A DNA stretch of 64,000 nt from Cymbidium sinense (taxonomy: Eukaryota; Streptophyta; Magnoliopsida; Asparagales; Orchidaceae): contig CM038221.1 of NCBI GenBank assembly GCA_021442155.1, positions 80,589,180 through 80,653,179 of the forward strand, given 5' to 3'. The translations under genes and the position numbers were made by a program. The notes beneath the pieces were generated by a model that saw only the letters and a program-made list of their open reading frames with translations, was not told the origin of the DNA and ran no database searches. Shown piece by piece: positions 1 through 10,893 of this stretch. Numbering within the stretch: position 1 is the stretch's first letter; the number at the start of each line of letters is the position of its first letter.

Positions 1-169
1 ATTCATTGTGGACTCAAAGCTTCCCATCTTCTTCTTCACCCACTCAACTATATGTAGACTATCAGCAGCCAAGGGTTCAATGGCGTTGCGCCGCTAAGGA
101 TCTCTAAGAGTACAACTCCATAGCTGTAGACATCACTCTTTTCTGTGATGTTTGTGGTGTATCCATACT
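1..169 (-). other. Exon 2 (partial) of the RGI-like gene, with a frameshift
   Basis: The exon reads [18 protein letters not shown] and then VVLLEILSG, kinase subdomains VIII-IX of the RGI family. At 92-90 the frame slips: continuing in frame reaches a stop within about 15 codons. A shift by one base restores [16 protein letters not shown], which is the family sequence, down to about position 10. One base is therefore missing after the LSG residues. The rest of the kinase C-lobe lies beyond the left edge. Confidence 0.82.
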
Positions 170-511
170 CTAAAATGATTTAAAAAATCAGAAAAAAAAA
201 ATAGAATTGAGACATTCTCATCATCATAATCATTGGTTTAACTCTACTAAATGCAGCCTTTGTCCTTACTGAGTTATCGATAACGTGAGGTTTAAATCAA
301 TTGTGTAAATCTTTTTGCATAGCTTAAATTTAGATTACCTTTGATTTACACCTTTTCTTCTTAACATTTTTACCTTAAATTGTATACCAGTCTTATTATT
401 AGTACATTTTCTATCCTTCATAGGTAGTTCAATCATAGGTAGTTCTCACGAAATCATGTTCAATATAACATTAGCAAATTTATAGGAAAATACAACAAAT
501 TAGTGACTTGC
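170..511 (-). other. Intron of the RGI-like gene with GC-AG borders
   Basis: On the minus strand exon 1 ends ...GCG CCA G at 512 and is followed by GCAAGT at 511-506, an exact match to the strong consensus of GC-type donors (AG|GCAAGT). The acceptor is TTTTAG ending at 170. Joining 512 to 169 recreates the codon GAG, giving the family sequence APEYGY, so the borders are well supported. The intron is 342 bases. A GT donor is absent; without splicing, the reading runs on to a stop at 480. Confidence 0.8.
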
Positions 512-3265
512 CTGGCGCTATGTAATATGATCCTGCAATCCTTGACATCGCAAGCTGAAGATTGGCTGAATTCATCAGCTTTGCCAATCCAAAATCTGCT
601 AAATATGGTTCAAACTTGGAATCCAGCAGAATATTATTGCACTTGACATCCCTGTGAAGGATTGCAGGGATGCAATCATGATGAAGATAGGCCAAGCCTT
701 GAGCAGCTCCAACAGCGATCTTATACCTAGTTTCCCAATCAAGATTCCTACTTTCCTGCAATAGTTCTTGCAGGTTTCCATTTGGTATATAATTGTATAA
801 AAGCAGCTTCATTGACTTGTTGGAGCAGTAACCAAGAAGCTTGACTATATTCCTGTGCCTGATACTTCCCAAAATTTGTATCTCCGAAGCAAAAGTGTCT
901 ACCTGCTCATCCGCCTCCTTCGATCTCCATAGCTTCTTGACGGCGAAGAGCTCTCCATTTGGCATCTCGGCTTTGTAAACAATCCCAGAACAGCCTTTGC
1001 CAATAACATTCTCATCTTTGAGGCATTCCAGAATGTTCTCAATGGTGATATTCAGCTTCTGGAATGGAATGAATGTCCATGGATAGGAGAAGTCATCACC
1101 TGATGAAGATGCGAATGAAATGGCTTTCTCCACTGAAAGCTTTCTATGTTTGCTCATAAGAATCCACCTCACAAGCAGTAGCGTTGTCACTGATCCTACA
1201 ACTGAACAAACAATTGCAATATTCTTTAGAGATCTTAGAGCGGTTCGGCAGAGAAGATCAGAAGAACACGTGTAACCATCAAAAGATTGGCATAGATTTG
1301 GGTTTTGTAGGTGCAAACTTTCCGAAAGAGTTTTGAAAAATGGAGTTACAGGAATTGGACCTGAGAAATTGTTGAATGAAATGTTTAATGAAGTTAAACT
1401 AGTTAGCATCCCCAAGATCTCAATTCCACCATAGAGCATGTTGCTTGAGAGATCCAATGACTGCAACTTGGTCAAACTTTGCATTTCATCTGGAATCTCT
1501 CCTACAAATCTATTTGAACTCAAATTCAGACTAATTGCCAAGCATGTCAATGAGCCTATTTCTGGAGGAATTGGCCCAGAAAGACTGTTACAGCTCAAAT
1601 CAAGCAATGTAAGCCTCTGCAAATTCTTTATTGATGTTGGAAGCCAACCGGTAAGCAAGTTATTATTCAGTATGAGCTTATTGAGGTAACTGAAATTGCC
1701 AAAACTTGAAGGAATCTCACTTGTGAAGAGACTCAGATCAAGCTGCTCTAGGTTCATCAGCTTCCAAAGCTGGGATGGTATTTCTCCACTGATATGATTG
1801 CTGTGCACATCAAACAGCTCTAAAACCGAAATATTTGCAATCTCAACGGGTAATATTCCAGAAAAATGGTTATTGTAAAGATCTAAGAAGACAAGATTCT
1901 GCAGCTTACCAATTTCTCGAGGAATTTCTCCTGAGAGCTGGTTTTCACCAAGCCTCAATCTCACAAGTGACTGACAATTTCCTATACTCTTTGGTATCTC
2001 GCCAGTCAATGAATTCCCAAGAAGCAGCAGCTTGCTGAGCTTCTTGAGACTGAAGAGCTCATCTGGAACTCTACCTGTGAGCTTGTTTTTTGAAAGATCT
2101 AGCGTGTAAAGCTCAGAACAATTACATAATGATCGAGGAATGGCACCTGAAATTGAATTTCCCCACAAGAACAAACTTTGCAGAAACTTAAGATTTCCAA
2201 TTTCCTCAGGAATTGAACCAGAAAAATCATTCTTATCAAGCTGGAGAGCAGTCAAGCTACTACAATTACTAATCTCAGCAGGAATTGAACCACTAAGAGC
2301 ATTGTCAGACAAATGAAGTTGCTCCAATGCAGCCAGTCTCCCAATCTCGGCAGGAAGCTCTCCATACAACTTATTTGCTGACAAATCAAGCACAACAAGC
2401 ACTGAGCAATTCGAAATCACCCATGGAATTTCTCCTGTAATAGAATTCCCCCACAGCAGCAAGCTGGAGAGCTTCTGCAACTTACCCAATTCCCGCGGTA
2501 CTGATCCACTAAGCTTGTTCATGTGAAGATATAGATTGCTCAACTCCGAGCATGCACCGAGCTCTGGCGGGATCGAGCCAGAGATTTCGGTGTCATACAA
2601 AGCCAAAGTTTCCAATTTGATGAGATTTCCAATCTCGGCCGGAATAGGACCTGATAAACCGGTGGCGGCTGCGCCAAATGTGGTGAGGTTGGTCAATAGG
2701 CCAAGCTGGGGTGGAATTTGACCGTTGATAAAAGGGTTACCTCCATTCAATTGCTGAAGAGAAACTAACGAACCAAACTGAAACGGAATGGAACCGTTGA
2801 GGAGATTGTCATGAAGGAATAGGACTTGGAGAGAGGAAAGGCACAGGGAAGAAGGGATGGGACCTGTTAGGGAGTTGGAGGAGAGGTCGAGAACGGAGGA
2901 GGAGAGAGAGGAAAGGGATGGGATAAGGCCCAGATGTTGGAAGAGAGGAGGAGAGAAGTGAGAGAGAGAAGGGAGAGGAGATGGAGGTGAGGTTAAGGAA
3001 AGTGTTAGGCAGTGAGATGGAAATGACTTCGTTGGTTGCGGAGCAAGTGATACCTTGCCAAGAACAAGGGTTGGAGGAAGAAGGGGACCATGAAGGGAAG
3101 AGAGGAGACGGGATGGTAGGGAGCAGGGAGAGAAGGACTTCACCGTCGGGGGAGAGAGAGGAGGTTGGGATGGAGAAGAGGACAATGAGGAGAAACTGAA
3201 GCAAGAATGGAGTTTTCGCCATCTTATTATGGTTAGCTTATAGAGACACTTCTTGTGGACATTGA

Positions 3266-3304
3266 CTCTCTCTCTCTCTCTCTCTCACACATACACACAC
3301 ACAG
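3266..3304. repeat. (CT)n/(CA)n compound microsatellite
   Basis: About ten CT units are followed by a CA-rich run, in the leader of the receptor-kinase gene. Confidence 0.9.
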
Positions 3305-3373
3305 AAAGAGGGAGAGAGAGAGTTTAGAAGAGGAAAATGAAGAGAGTGAGTGGACGTAAAACAGGGAAGCAGA

Positions 3374-3396
3374 AGAGAGAGAGAGAGAGAGAGAGA
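3374..3396. repeat. (GA)n microsatellite
   Basis: About eleven uninterrupted GA units, on the opposite purine phase from the CT run 90 bases away. The two runs could pair as an inverted repeat. Confidence 0.9.
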
Positions 3397-3830
3397 CTGA
3401 ATTTATTTCTTTCTTGTTAGTGAGCTTATTCTTTCCTAGTAGAGTTCCAATGCTGGCAGTTCCGATATTTGCCAGAATAAACACAGGAATGCACACACAA
3501 GAGAAAGAGATTGAGAGCAGTGTAATGAAGCTTAGAACAGAGAGAGAAGAGAGAATGCTTCTCTTTGAAAAGAGGAAAAGGAAGTAATGTGAAGGAGAAC
3601 AGAGCATGTCAGCAATCAGAGATGATCTACATTGAAGAACAAGGGAGTACAGAGAGTGGAGAAAATAAAGAGGTGTTCACCACGCAAGAGACGCGTGAAG
3701 AGAGAGATTTGCTTTTAGTTAAAACAACAGGCATATAGACGCCGGAAGCTATGGCGCTTGTTCAATCTTTCCGCGCCTACTCTTTTAGGGACTTTCCTAA
3801 GTTATCATGTAAGAAAATGAGATGATTAAC

Positions 3831-4249
3831 CCCTACTTAATGAGAGTGGCGAAAGATACGTTTAAGAGCAAATGGGATGAGGATTCAGATAATAATAAAT
3901 TAAACTTATCTTCGGTTTTTTCTATTTTGTCAGAAAATTATTTATACTTAGAGGTGCATTTGGATGTAATTAACAAAATTAAATTAATTTTTTTTATTTA
4001 AATAAATATTTTTAAGATTTATTAAATTAGCATCATGTGATTTTTTTTATCTAACTCATGTATGACACTTGCCATGATCAAATCATTATACCTTTATAAA
4101 AATGAAAAATATGAGTCATTTTATTGCAATTTTTTATATATGGTGAAAAATTTAAAAGTAGATATAACAATATGCTAATGTATAAATATTAATATTTTGA
4201 GTGTTTTGTATATAATTGCTTTTTTATTAATAGCAATTCTAATATATTT
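3831..4249. other. AT-rich spacer, nothing recognised
   Basis: AT-rich sequence between the kinase promoter and the first LINE. I see no coding pattern, structural RNA or clear repeat terminus. Confidence 0.6.
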
Positions 4250-6660
4250 ACCTAGTTTGATCACCTATTGTCACAACTCTACTACTAAATCTTATATCAC
4301 TAAAATTATACTCCATTTATTCAATTTTAGATCTCCTCAAACAAAAGCTTTTACACTCTAAGGTTGACCTCCATAATTCAAGTTTCTCTTAAACTCCCTA
4401 TTTATTCTTATCAATAAGAAAAATATCTTTAACAAAATGCATACACCAAGTTACATCGTCTTATAGTGGTCTACTAAAAACATTCATAACTAAAGCAAAA
4501 AAGATCAGAGTTAATGCTAATTCTTGATGTAATCCAACTAAAATAAGAAAAATACTTAGTCAATCCTCCTTGTGTTTGAACACAAGTAATAGCTCCAATA
4601 TACATATCTTTAATGACTTAAATATAAGCAATATTATCTCCTTTCTTTTCTAGAACTCTCTAGACAATTTTCTCATGAAACTTTGTATATGCTTTCTCAA
4701 AATTAACAAATATCATATGTAAATTCTCCTTACTCTTTCTATGCTTCTCCATTAAACCTCACAACAAATGTATAACATCTATGTAGACCTGCCCAGCATG
4801 AAACCAAATTGGTTTTGAGAAACTTTTATATTATGTCGTAACCTATGATCAATTACTCTCTCCTTTTATTTTAATGCATGAAACATTAACTTAATTCATC
4901 TATAATTTGCACATTCTTGTGCATCACTTTTAACCTTAAAAATATGAACCAACAAACTCTTTCGCACTCAGTTGACATCTTTTCGCACTCAGGAAAAAGA
5001 TTAGTTAGCTAAGAAATTTCTTGAACTTATAAACATTTACACACTTCTATTAGAATATCATCGGGTATTGTTTTTTTACTCTTCATTTTTTTAAAGCCAT
5101 TCTAACTTCAAGGATCAGCTTTAAGCCTATGCCTTTTTTACTTTAGTTATGGATGCTCTTACTAGACATTTTATAGGAGGATGCATATTGATGTATGGTT
5201 TTGGTTGATGATATTCTTCTTCTTGATAAGACTAGTGAGTGAGTTCAAGAAAAACTTGAATTATGGAGGTCAACTTAGATTTTAAAAGCTTTCATTTAAA
5301 TCTAAAACTGAATAAATTGAGTGTAATTTTAGTGGTATAAGATCTAGTGGGCAGATTATGAATGGGTGATCAAGTCATTAAAAAGAGTAAACATTTTAGA
5401 TATTTGAGGTCAGTTGTTCAAAATGATTATGAAATAAATGGTGTTATTAATAGAATTCGAGTTGGATGGTTGAAGTGGAGGAATGCATCTGGTCTGTTAT
5501 GGGATAGAAAAACGCTGGTTAGACTTAAGAAAAAATTTTATATGATGGTTGTAAAACTTGCAATGATTTATGGCATAAAATGTTGGCCAATGAAAGAGAA
5601 GCATAAAATGGAGCTAAGTGTTGTAGATATGAGGATTCTTAGGTGGATGAGTGGCTTTACACTTAGAAGCAATATGCAAAGCGAATATATATGTAAAAAT
5701 ATTGCAATAGCTCCAGTGGTAGATAAGATTAGAGAGAGTCACCTTAGATGGTTTAGTCACACAAAATGCTGAATGATTAGGAGAGTAGATGCATTAGATT
5801 TTACTTATGTTAAAAAAGATAGAGGTAGACCTAATAAGACTTTCTTATGTAGTATAAAAATGATCTTATTTTATTATAATTAAATGAGATTTTGATACTT
5901 AATAGGACACAATGGAGAAGAATGATTCATGTAGCAGACCCAACGTAGTGGGATAAAGGCTTGTTGTTATTGTTGACAATAAAAATAAAAATCTTTATTT
6001 TTATTTAGGGTACTAAGGTCATTATAATCAATCATATTCTCACAACCTTCATTAGAAAATTCATTAAAATATCTTATCAACCTATGTTGAATATCCTCCT
6101 CTAAGAAAAACACTTTTTGATTTCATCCTTGATGCACTTCACTTAAACTAAATATTTATTTCTTCTATCTTTTTTGCTTGGCTAACTTATACATACATCT
6201 TTCACCCTCTTTAATATTTTATTTATTATATAAATCACTAAATGCTTAATTATTTGCATAATATCTTTTTTTTTTTTTAAAAAAAATCTCTCTATGAGCC
6301 ACTCTATATCTTTTCCAATTCTTTGAGCTTTTATATCTAAACTTTTTTTAACAATCTTCTTATTTCATTTCTTGGACATCTTGACTCCACCACCAACTAT
6401 TTTTATTAATATGAGCTTTTTTTTAATTCCTTAAGAACATTTATTTTGTACTTTTTTTAAATCTCATTTGCTACTTTTTTCTTAAGTAACATTAGCTTCC
6501 TCATGAAATCCTAAATTCTAAGATCTTGTAACTTTCTGTTAAAAAAATTTTATTAGTGTTTTTAAGTACTCCAATTTAATCATAAGATAAAGTTTCAATT
6601 TATTCTTAATTTTCAGACCGATCATCTTAAAATCCAAAACCAATATTCAATGCCGAGTAC
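4250..6660 (-). mobile_element. Old RTE-clade LINE, minus strand, interrupted by a second LINE
   Basis: Read on the minus strand, 6660 to 5990 resembles the end of the endonuclease and the endonuclease-RT linker of plant RTE-type non-LTR elements: a tryptophan-rich WWW-like spot near 6400, then DLYNK and KEGERCMYKLAKQ. Positions 5112 to 4250 continue in the same direction with the RT: a DDI-like spot near 5060, an NYRGIKLM-like region near 4890, QFGF/GR near 4800, a WCMHF..DI catalytic-box remnant near 4440, and LELWRSTLE near 4375. The active-site aspartates are mutated and stops are frequent. The 3' part after the GDQ region is missing. The two halves are separated by the nested copy at 5113-5985. 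Confidence 0.72.
5113..5985 (+). mobile_element. 5'-truncated RTE-clade LINE, plus strand, nested in the older LINE
   Basis: The fragment begins inside the RT palm (GSALSP-like near 5116-5140, LVMDALT near 5145-5165), passes a decayed catalytic box near 5195-5215, and has an open 136-codon stretch at 5362-5772 with RYLRSVVQND, WLKWRNASGLL, IYGIKCWPMKEKH, MRILRWMSGF and ESHLRWFSH, the C-terminal RT/thumb region of plant RTE elements. After 5772 come GRGRPNK-like and a DPT-WD-like end, then a TTG-rich tail at about 5965-5978, the usual RTE 3' terminus. Stops upstream of 5362 make it inactive. It lies antisense inside the older copy. I could not see a convincing target-site duplication. Confidence 0.8.
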
Positions 6661-6829
6661 TTAAATTTTCACTCAGAATGACCTTATAATCTTTACAATT
6701 TAAATGATTTATTTAATAAAATTGCTAAATTAAAAATTAAATTATACTAACTTTTAGAATATAAAATCTATGAATTATAACTAACATGACTATTGAATCC
6801 AAATCTATTTGTCAATTAAGGAAGAGCTT

Positions 6830-7385
6830 CCTGAGATATCTGAAAGTAGGGTTTAGCAAAATAATATAAACATGAAAAGAGTACGAGAACAAATGAATTT
6901 CATTTATTTTTGATTTCGTGCACAAAGATTAAAAGCCTAAAGAAAATAACTAAAAGTCTTTTTAGAGGAGAAGCACTCCCATTTATACTTTAAAGGGGAG
7001 ATATTGCATATGACATTAACAAATTAAGTAGGTTGAGTACAAGTAGGATCCCGCCCTGACTTGAGGTGATTGAATGAGTGGCGATTTCGATGGTTGGTCA
7101 CAGATAGTTTTTTCATCCTTGTTGAGTTGTGGGATGAGGTTGATCACTGAGCAATGTCTATTCGCACTTTCCTTAGTTACTCGCTATCCATGGTAAAGTA
7201 TGTTCATCACTTGATTCATATGTTGTATGCTCCAAGTTCTTCTTAACTCACCATGCTTAGGATGAATGAGCAATTATTTCATCACAGACTTGGGTCAGTT
7301 TTGACATTAGCTTGCCAAGTGGTCTTGTATTATTTATTTTGATCATTTGGGTATACATTTAGTTCTCTAGTTCTTTTGTTCTATA
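6830..7385 (-). mobile_element. LTR-like fragment of a Tat-type gypsy element
   Basis: Positions 7015-7370 are similar, in the same orientation, to 25125-25480, the sequence directly upstream of a minus-strand gag. Shared landmarks include AAGTAGGATCC, TGGCTGGTCAC versus TGGTTGGTCAC, AACTCACCATGCTT and a shared TTTGACA. The part at 6830-7010 contains GAATTTCATT and a short purine-rich hairpin, as often seen in gypsy LTRs. I infer a solo or truncated LTR on the minus strand; the exact ends are not visible. Confidence 0.5.
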
Positions 7386-9009
7386 TATGAGACTCGTAAA
7401 CAAGTTCAGAAGAATAAAAAGATCAATGAACTATAAACATTTAATAATAAAAAAACAATTTACATAACTATGTAGAGTCACATCACCTTTTGATTGGGTT
7501 TCTTTTTTAGATATGTCCGAGCTCTTAATGGCTGTAAATGGAACATTTATCTCTTTTTGTCACACTCCATGATCTATCGTGTTACTTGCTCAACCAAGTC
7601 TTCTCACTCTTACTATTGGAATTGTGAAAGAGCCACACTTATTTTCCATGGATGCTAAGAGATCATGTGGTGACAAGGACTTTACTACACTATGGTCCAA
7701 CCTTCAAAAAAAGATGAAGAAGGCTAGGAAGTTTAAGGAGGTCCCTGCCACTTTTATGGCAGAGGCAATTGTACTAGCCCTCCAGATTGGCAAGACCCTT
7801 GTTGCTTCAGCTCTGAATACTACCTAGGACCGGTGAGTAGACGTCAGCTAAAGGTGATGAAGAACACTCGCCAACCTCAAGTTATATCTTTTGGTAGTTT
7901 AGTAGTTTTGAAAAATTGATTCATTTTACTATAAGCATTTTTCTAGGCCATGATCCTAATGATGATGAATTCCATTCGCTTGAGTGATTACTCCCATTTC
8001 CAAGGGTTTGGCCTCTAGCGAATCGACTTATAGAAATTCCCCATTCACTTTTTGATCTCTTTTCTTGTCGTTTAGCAGTGACTCTAGCTTTACCACTAAC
8101 TAACTTGGCAGTACTGAGTATGATCTTGGGAGAGAGATTACATCCTATGAGGCACCCATTAGGGCACTTACTCTATCTTTTGTTATGGTAATCAACTTCA
8201 CTTTCATAGATATCAGAAAGATGTTGGTGGATTTTTCTTCTTCTGCTCATTGGGATAGTGGCAAGTTTGCAAAGGGTGAGTATTCTCATTTGCTAGATGA
8301 TGATGTGGAGAAGGAACCGTGGACACTCATCAACTCATCAAAGCTCATCATTTTATGAGAGGAGCTTGATCTCTTAAAGGAGGCTTGGACTCATCCAAAT
8401 AGAAAATAAGAAAGTTGAATTTATAACTGGAGTTGGAGTCGTAGCAAAGGCAGTCAATGGAGTTGTAGTACTGATGAGATTTTGCGACTATGAGGGTTGA
8501 GCTAAACCTCCTTCAGAATTTCATTGAGTTGTAGAGGACAACCCTGCTCGTTTATAGCATGAATTTCTTGTATGATTACATGTGCGGAAAGGGTGGACTC
8601 AGAGATGAATCACTTAGACCCTATCATAAAATAGCTCAAGAAATAATGTATTAGGGTTTTAGCGAGTGTGTTGTACCTTTATATCTCTTACTTTGTAATA
8701 AAAAATATTTCTTTTCCCTACTTACCATTATTATTTTTGACGAATATGCTTTATGATGAGAGTGAATATTATTAATATTTTTTCTCATAATTTGCATGGC
8801 TTGTGATATCCATGGGATCGAGTAATCAGTTCTTCATTTAATGCTTGATGTGATGTCTGTGTTATTATGTGTCACTTATCCTTCTATAAATTCATTGTTA
8901 CTGTGAGTGGTTGAGTCTTTATTATTTCTTTTCACTTCAAGTGAGTAGAGTTCTTCTATCGAGTAGAACTCACTCCCACTTTTGTTAGGCGATCTTCCTT
9001 GCGATGACG
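7386..9009. other. Unclassified repeat-like region
   Basis: This stretch is less AT-rich than its surroundings. It holds an open stretch at 7579-7827 (82 codons, lysine-rich centre KKMKKARKFKEV) but no long frame or domain I can name. It probably derives from a retrotransposon 5' or accessory region because it abuts the LTR-like fragment, but I cannot show this. It ends where the first superunit starts (about 9010). Confidence 0.4.
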
Positions 9010-9179
9010 TTTATTGACTTCACTTTTAGTGAGGTTGAAATCTATCACTCTTTAGACCTAGGATTCGATCTAGGAACTAAAGTTTTCTCAATTAGAGCTA
9101 AGACACTTTTAGTGGTTTGGGGGACACTAACCTAAAGCCTAGAAAGCTTATAAAGCTCAACCGTAAAGCTAGACCCCAA

Positions 9180-10520
9180 CTCAAACTAAGTGGGACCCAA
9201 TGACCATGATTCCAAACCAAACCCCATATAACAAACCCAATTGATTACATGCCACCAAAAATCCCAAAATTGTCCAAACCGTACTCAATTAGTGTTCAAT
9301 TTGGTCTAATGACTAAGTTGACTCAATATGACCTTTTTGAGCTTAAAAGGGCTAAATCTAAAATTGATCCAAATTATTTGAAAAACTCACCCAAACTTCT
9401 TCAAATATTATTTGAGCTTAATGAGGCCTCAATAAGATTCAATTTGATCAATTGACTCACTTAGCCCAACTTGACCTAATTGAACCTTATAGGGCCAAAA
9501 TTAAATCCCAATTAATCCAAGCTAATTTGAGTCAATCCAAAGCTTCACAATCATCCTAATCACATACTTGGATATTTCTTTTGACCAATTGGAACCAATT
9601 AATCAATTTGAGTCAACCTAGCTTAATTTGAGAGTCAAATTGATCCAAACTTCAATTGAATCCAAATCAAACCAAATTAACTTATATTCACTTAGAAAAT
9701 GAGTAACGATCATATTCCAACATCTAATTGAAACCAAATAAGTGAATTTGGCTAGTTGACCCACTTAACTCCATTTGACCTAAATGGTCAAATTGAACTA
9801 AACTTTGATTTAACTCAAATTATATCAAACTAGTTATTGAATTCAATTCTAATATGATTATTAATCATCATCCAACACCTAATTAAGCTTAATTGAGCCA
9901 ATTCAACCCATTTACCTAACTTGACCCAATATATTCTAAATGACAAAATTGAACTAACTCTTGATTCTACTCAAATTGGATTGAATTGACACTTACAATT
10001 AGTTCTAAATTGATTAAAAAACACTCCTCAATAACTAATTGAAGCTAATTTTACCAAGACAACCCAATTGACCAATTTAGCCCACATCAGCCTAAAGAAT
10101 CAAATTGAACTATAACCCAATCCAAACTAAATTAAATCAAATCGAAACCTAATTAACTCAAAGTGAACAATAAAACACGACTCAACTCCTAATTGCACCA
10201 ATTTGGCTAATTTGATAAATTAGTTAACTCGACCCATTTGACCTATATAAACTCATATGGTCCAAATTCAAATCCACTTCAAATTAAATCAAAATAATTA
10301 CACCATGAGTTTTAAATCATCATTTGAACACAACTCAATATCCCCTTAAATTGAATTTGGTCAATTGGTCAATTTGACCTAATTAAATCTAAATTGACTT
10401 GTATGAGTCCAAATGAGTTAAACCCAATTAAATCAAGTCCAAACCTAACCAAACATGACATGATTCATCCTCACATGTCCCTTGACCTACCCAAGTGGAC
10501 CAAATCTTAAGTAAACTTGG
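9180..10520. repeat. TTGAC-rich tract with decayed ~10-bp period (copy 1)
   Basis: The tract is built of degenerate versions of CCCAATTTGA / CAATTTGACC recurring about every 9-11 bases, interspersed with their reverse complements. TTGAC cores are frequent. The composition (C-rich top strand, almost no long frames) differs sharply from the AT-rich middle of the superunit. Confidence 0.75.
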
Positions 10521-10870
10521 TTCATCCTAAACCAAGTGAACCAATATTTTCAAATAAGTTAAAATATTAAAATAGTAGGGTCCAACCCTTTCCGTTGGCC
10601 AAGGCACCAACCGTAGAATTCTTTTAGTTCTCCTTAACTGGCCCAAGTTGACCCAAAGCTGACTTATCCAACCATTGATCAAGGTGATGTCTCTCTCACA
10701 TTGGATAGTCATTGGTTCATTAACCATGAGTTGTTCACTTCACCATTGGCCACCAAGATCCTCCAGTTAGTGGAGGAGATCCAACCCATCACTCTAGAGC
10801 TAATAGCAACCCTTCCCACTACCCAACTAGCTCCCATAGCTTGAGCCAACCAAAATGGGTGGTTCACATA

Positions 10871-10893
10871 GGGAGGGAGGAATACACTTTCCC
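10871..10893. repeat. Stem-loop of the superunit, copy 1 (degenerate)
   Basis: GGGAGGGAGG followed by TTTCCC around an AATACAC centre. The same position in other copies carries a better palindrome. Confidence 0.5.

Larger units (their letters stand above)
1..3222 (-). pseudogene. RGI5-like: RGI5/RCH-type LRR receptor-like kinase, 3' truncated by window, frame-broken
   Basis: The sequence matches the RGI (RGF1-insensitive) / RCH subfamily of LRR receptor kinases, plasma-membrane receptors whose Arabidopsis members bind RGF peptides in the root meristem. The start at 3222 (MAKTPFLLQF...) gives a hydrophobic signal peptide, then an LRR N-cap with NPCSWQGITCS. LRRs run to about 1330, with family landmarks such as LALYDTEISG, NLYLHMNKL and LVFLDLYNN. 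The transmembrane segment lies near 1215-1150. The conserved stretch DDFSYPWTFIPFQKL precedes the kinase, which shows GKGCSGIVYKAE near 1001-966, AVKKLW, HRDVKCNN near 657-636 and DFGLAK near 595-578. Lesions: the frame switches near 2940; a first-LRR region is shortened by roughly 35 residues; small in-frame losses occur in LRRs (for example LDLSLFTSEIP); the activation segment reads GSYYIAP instead of GSYGYIAP; and exon 2 carries a 1-base deletion near 90-92 followed by stops. The family is usually about 1050-1100 residues. I infer a recent pseudogene; assembly error is the alternative. Confidence 0.88.
3223..3830 (-). promoter_or_regulatory. 5' leader/promoter region of the RGI-like gene, GA/CT-rich
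   Basis: Directly upstream of the start codon at 3222 lie two long GA/CT runs (3266-3286 followed by an AC run to 3304, and 3374-3396) in a purine/pyrimidine-skewed 300 bases. GA/CT runs are common in plant 5' leaders and core promoters and can bind GAGA-binding (BBR/BPC) proteins. No TATA box could be placed with confidence. From about 3700 to 3790 the base composition is more balanced, and beyond 3830 it turns strongly AT-rich, so the gene-associated sequence probably ends there. Confidence 0.5.

Noticed and set aside
1438..2721. Plus-strand open frames at 1438-1689, 1835-2038 and 2536-2721
   Set aside because: They lie antisense to the LRR exon and arise from its regular codon pattern; no domain.
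480..3185. A single 901-codon kinase protein starting at 3185
   Set aside because: The start at 3185 is in the wrong frame for the signal peptide and N-cap; the true start is 3222 and the frame changes near 2940. The end at 480 is intron read-through.
3233..3607. 124-codon minus-strand frame upstream of the kinase
   Set aside because: Serine/leucine-rich translation of the GA/CT runs in the leader; low complexity.
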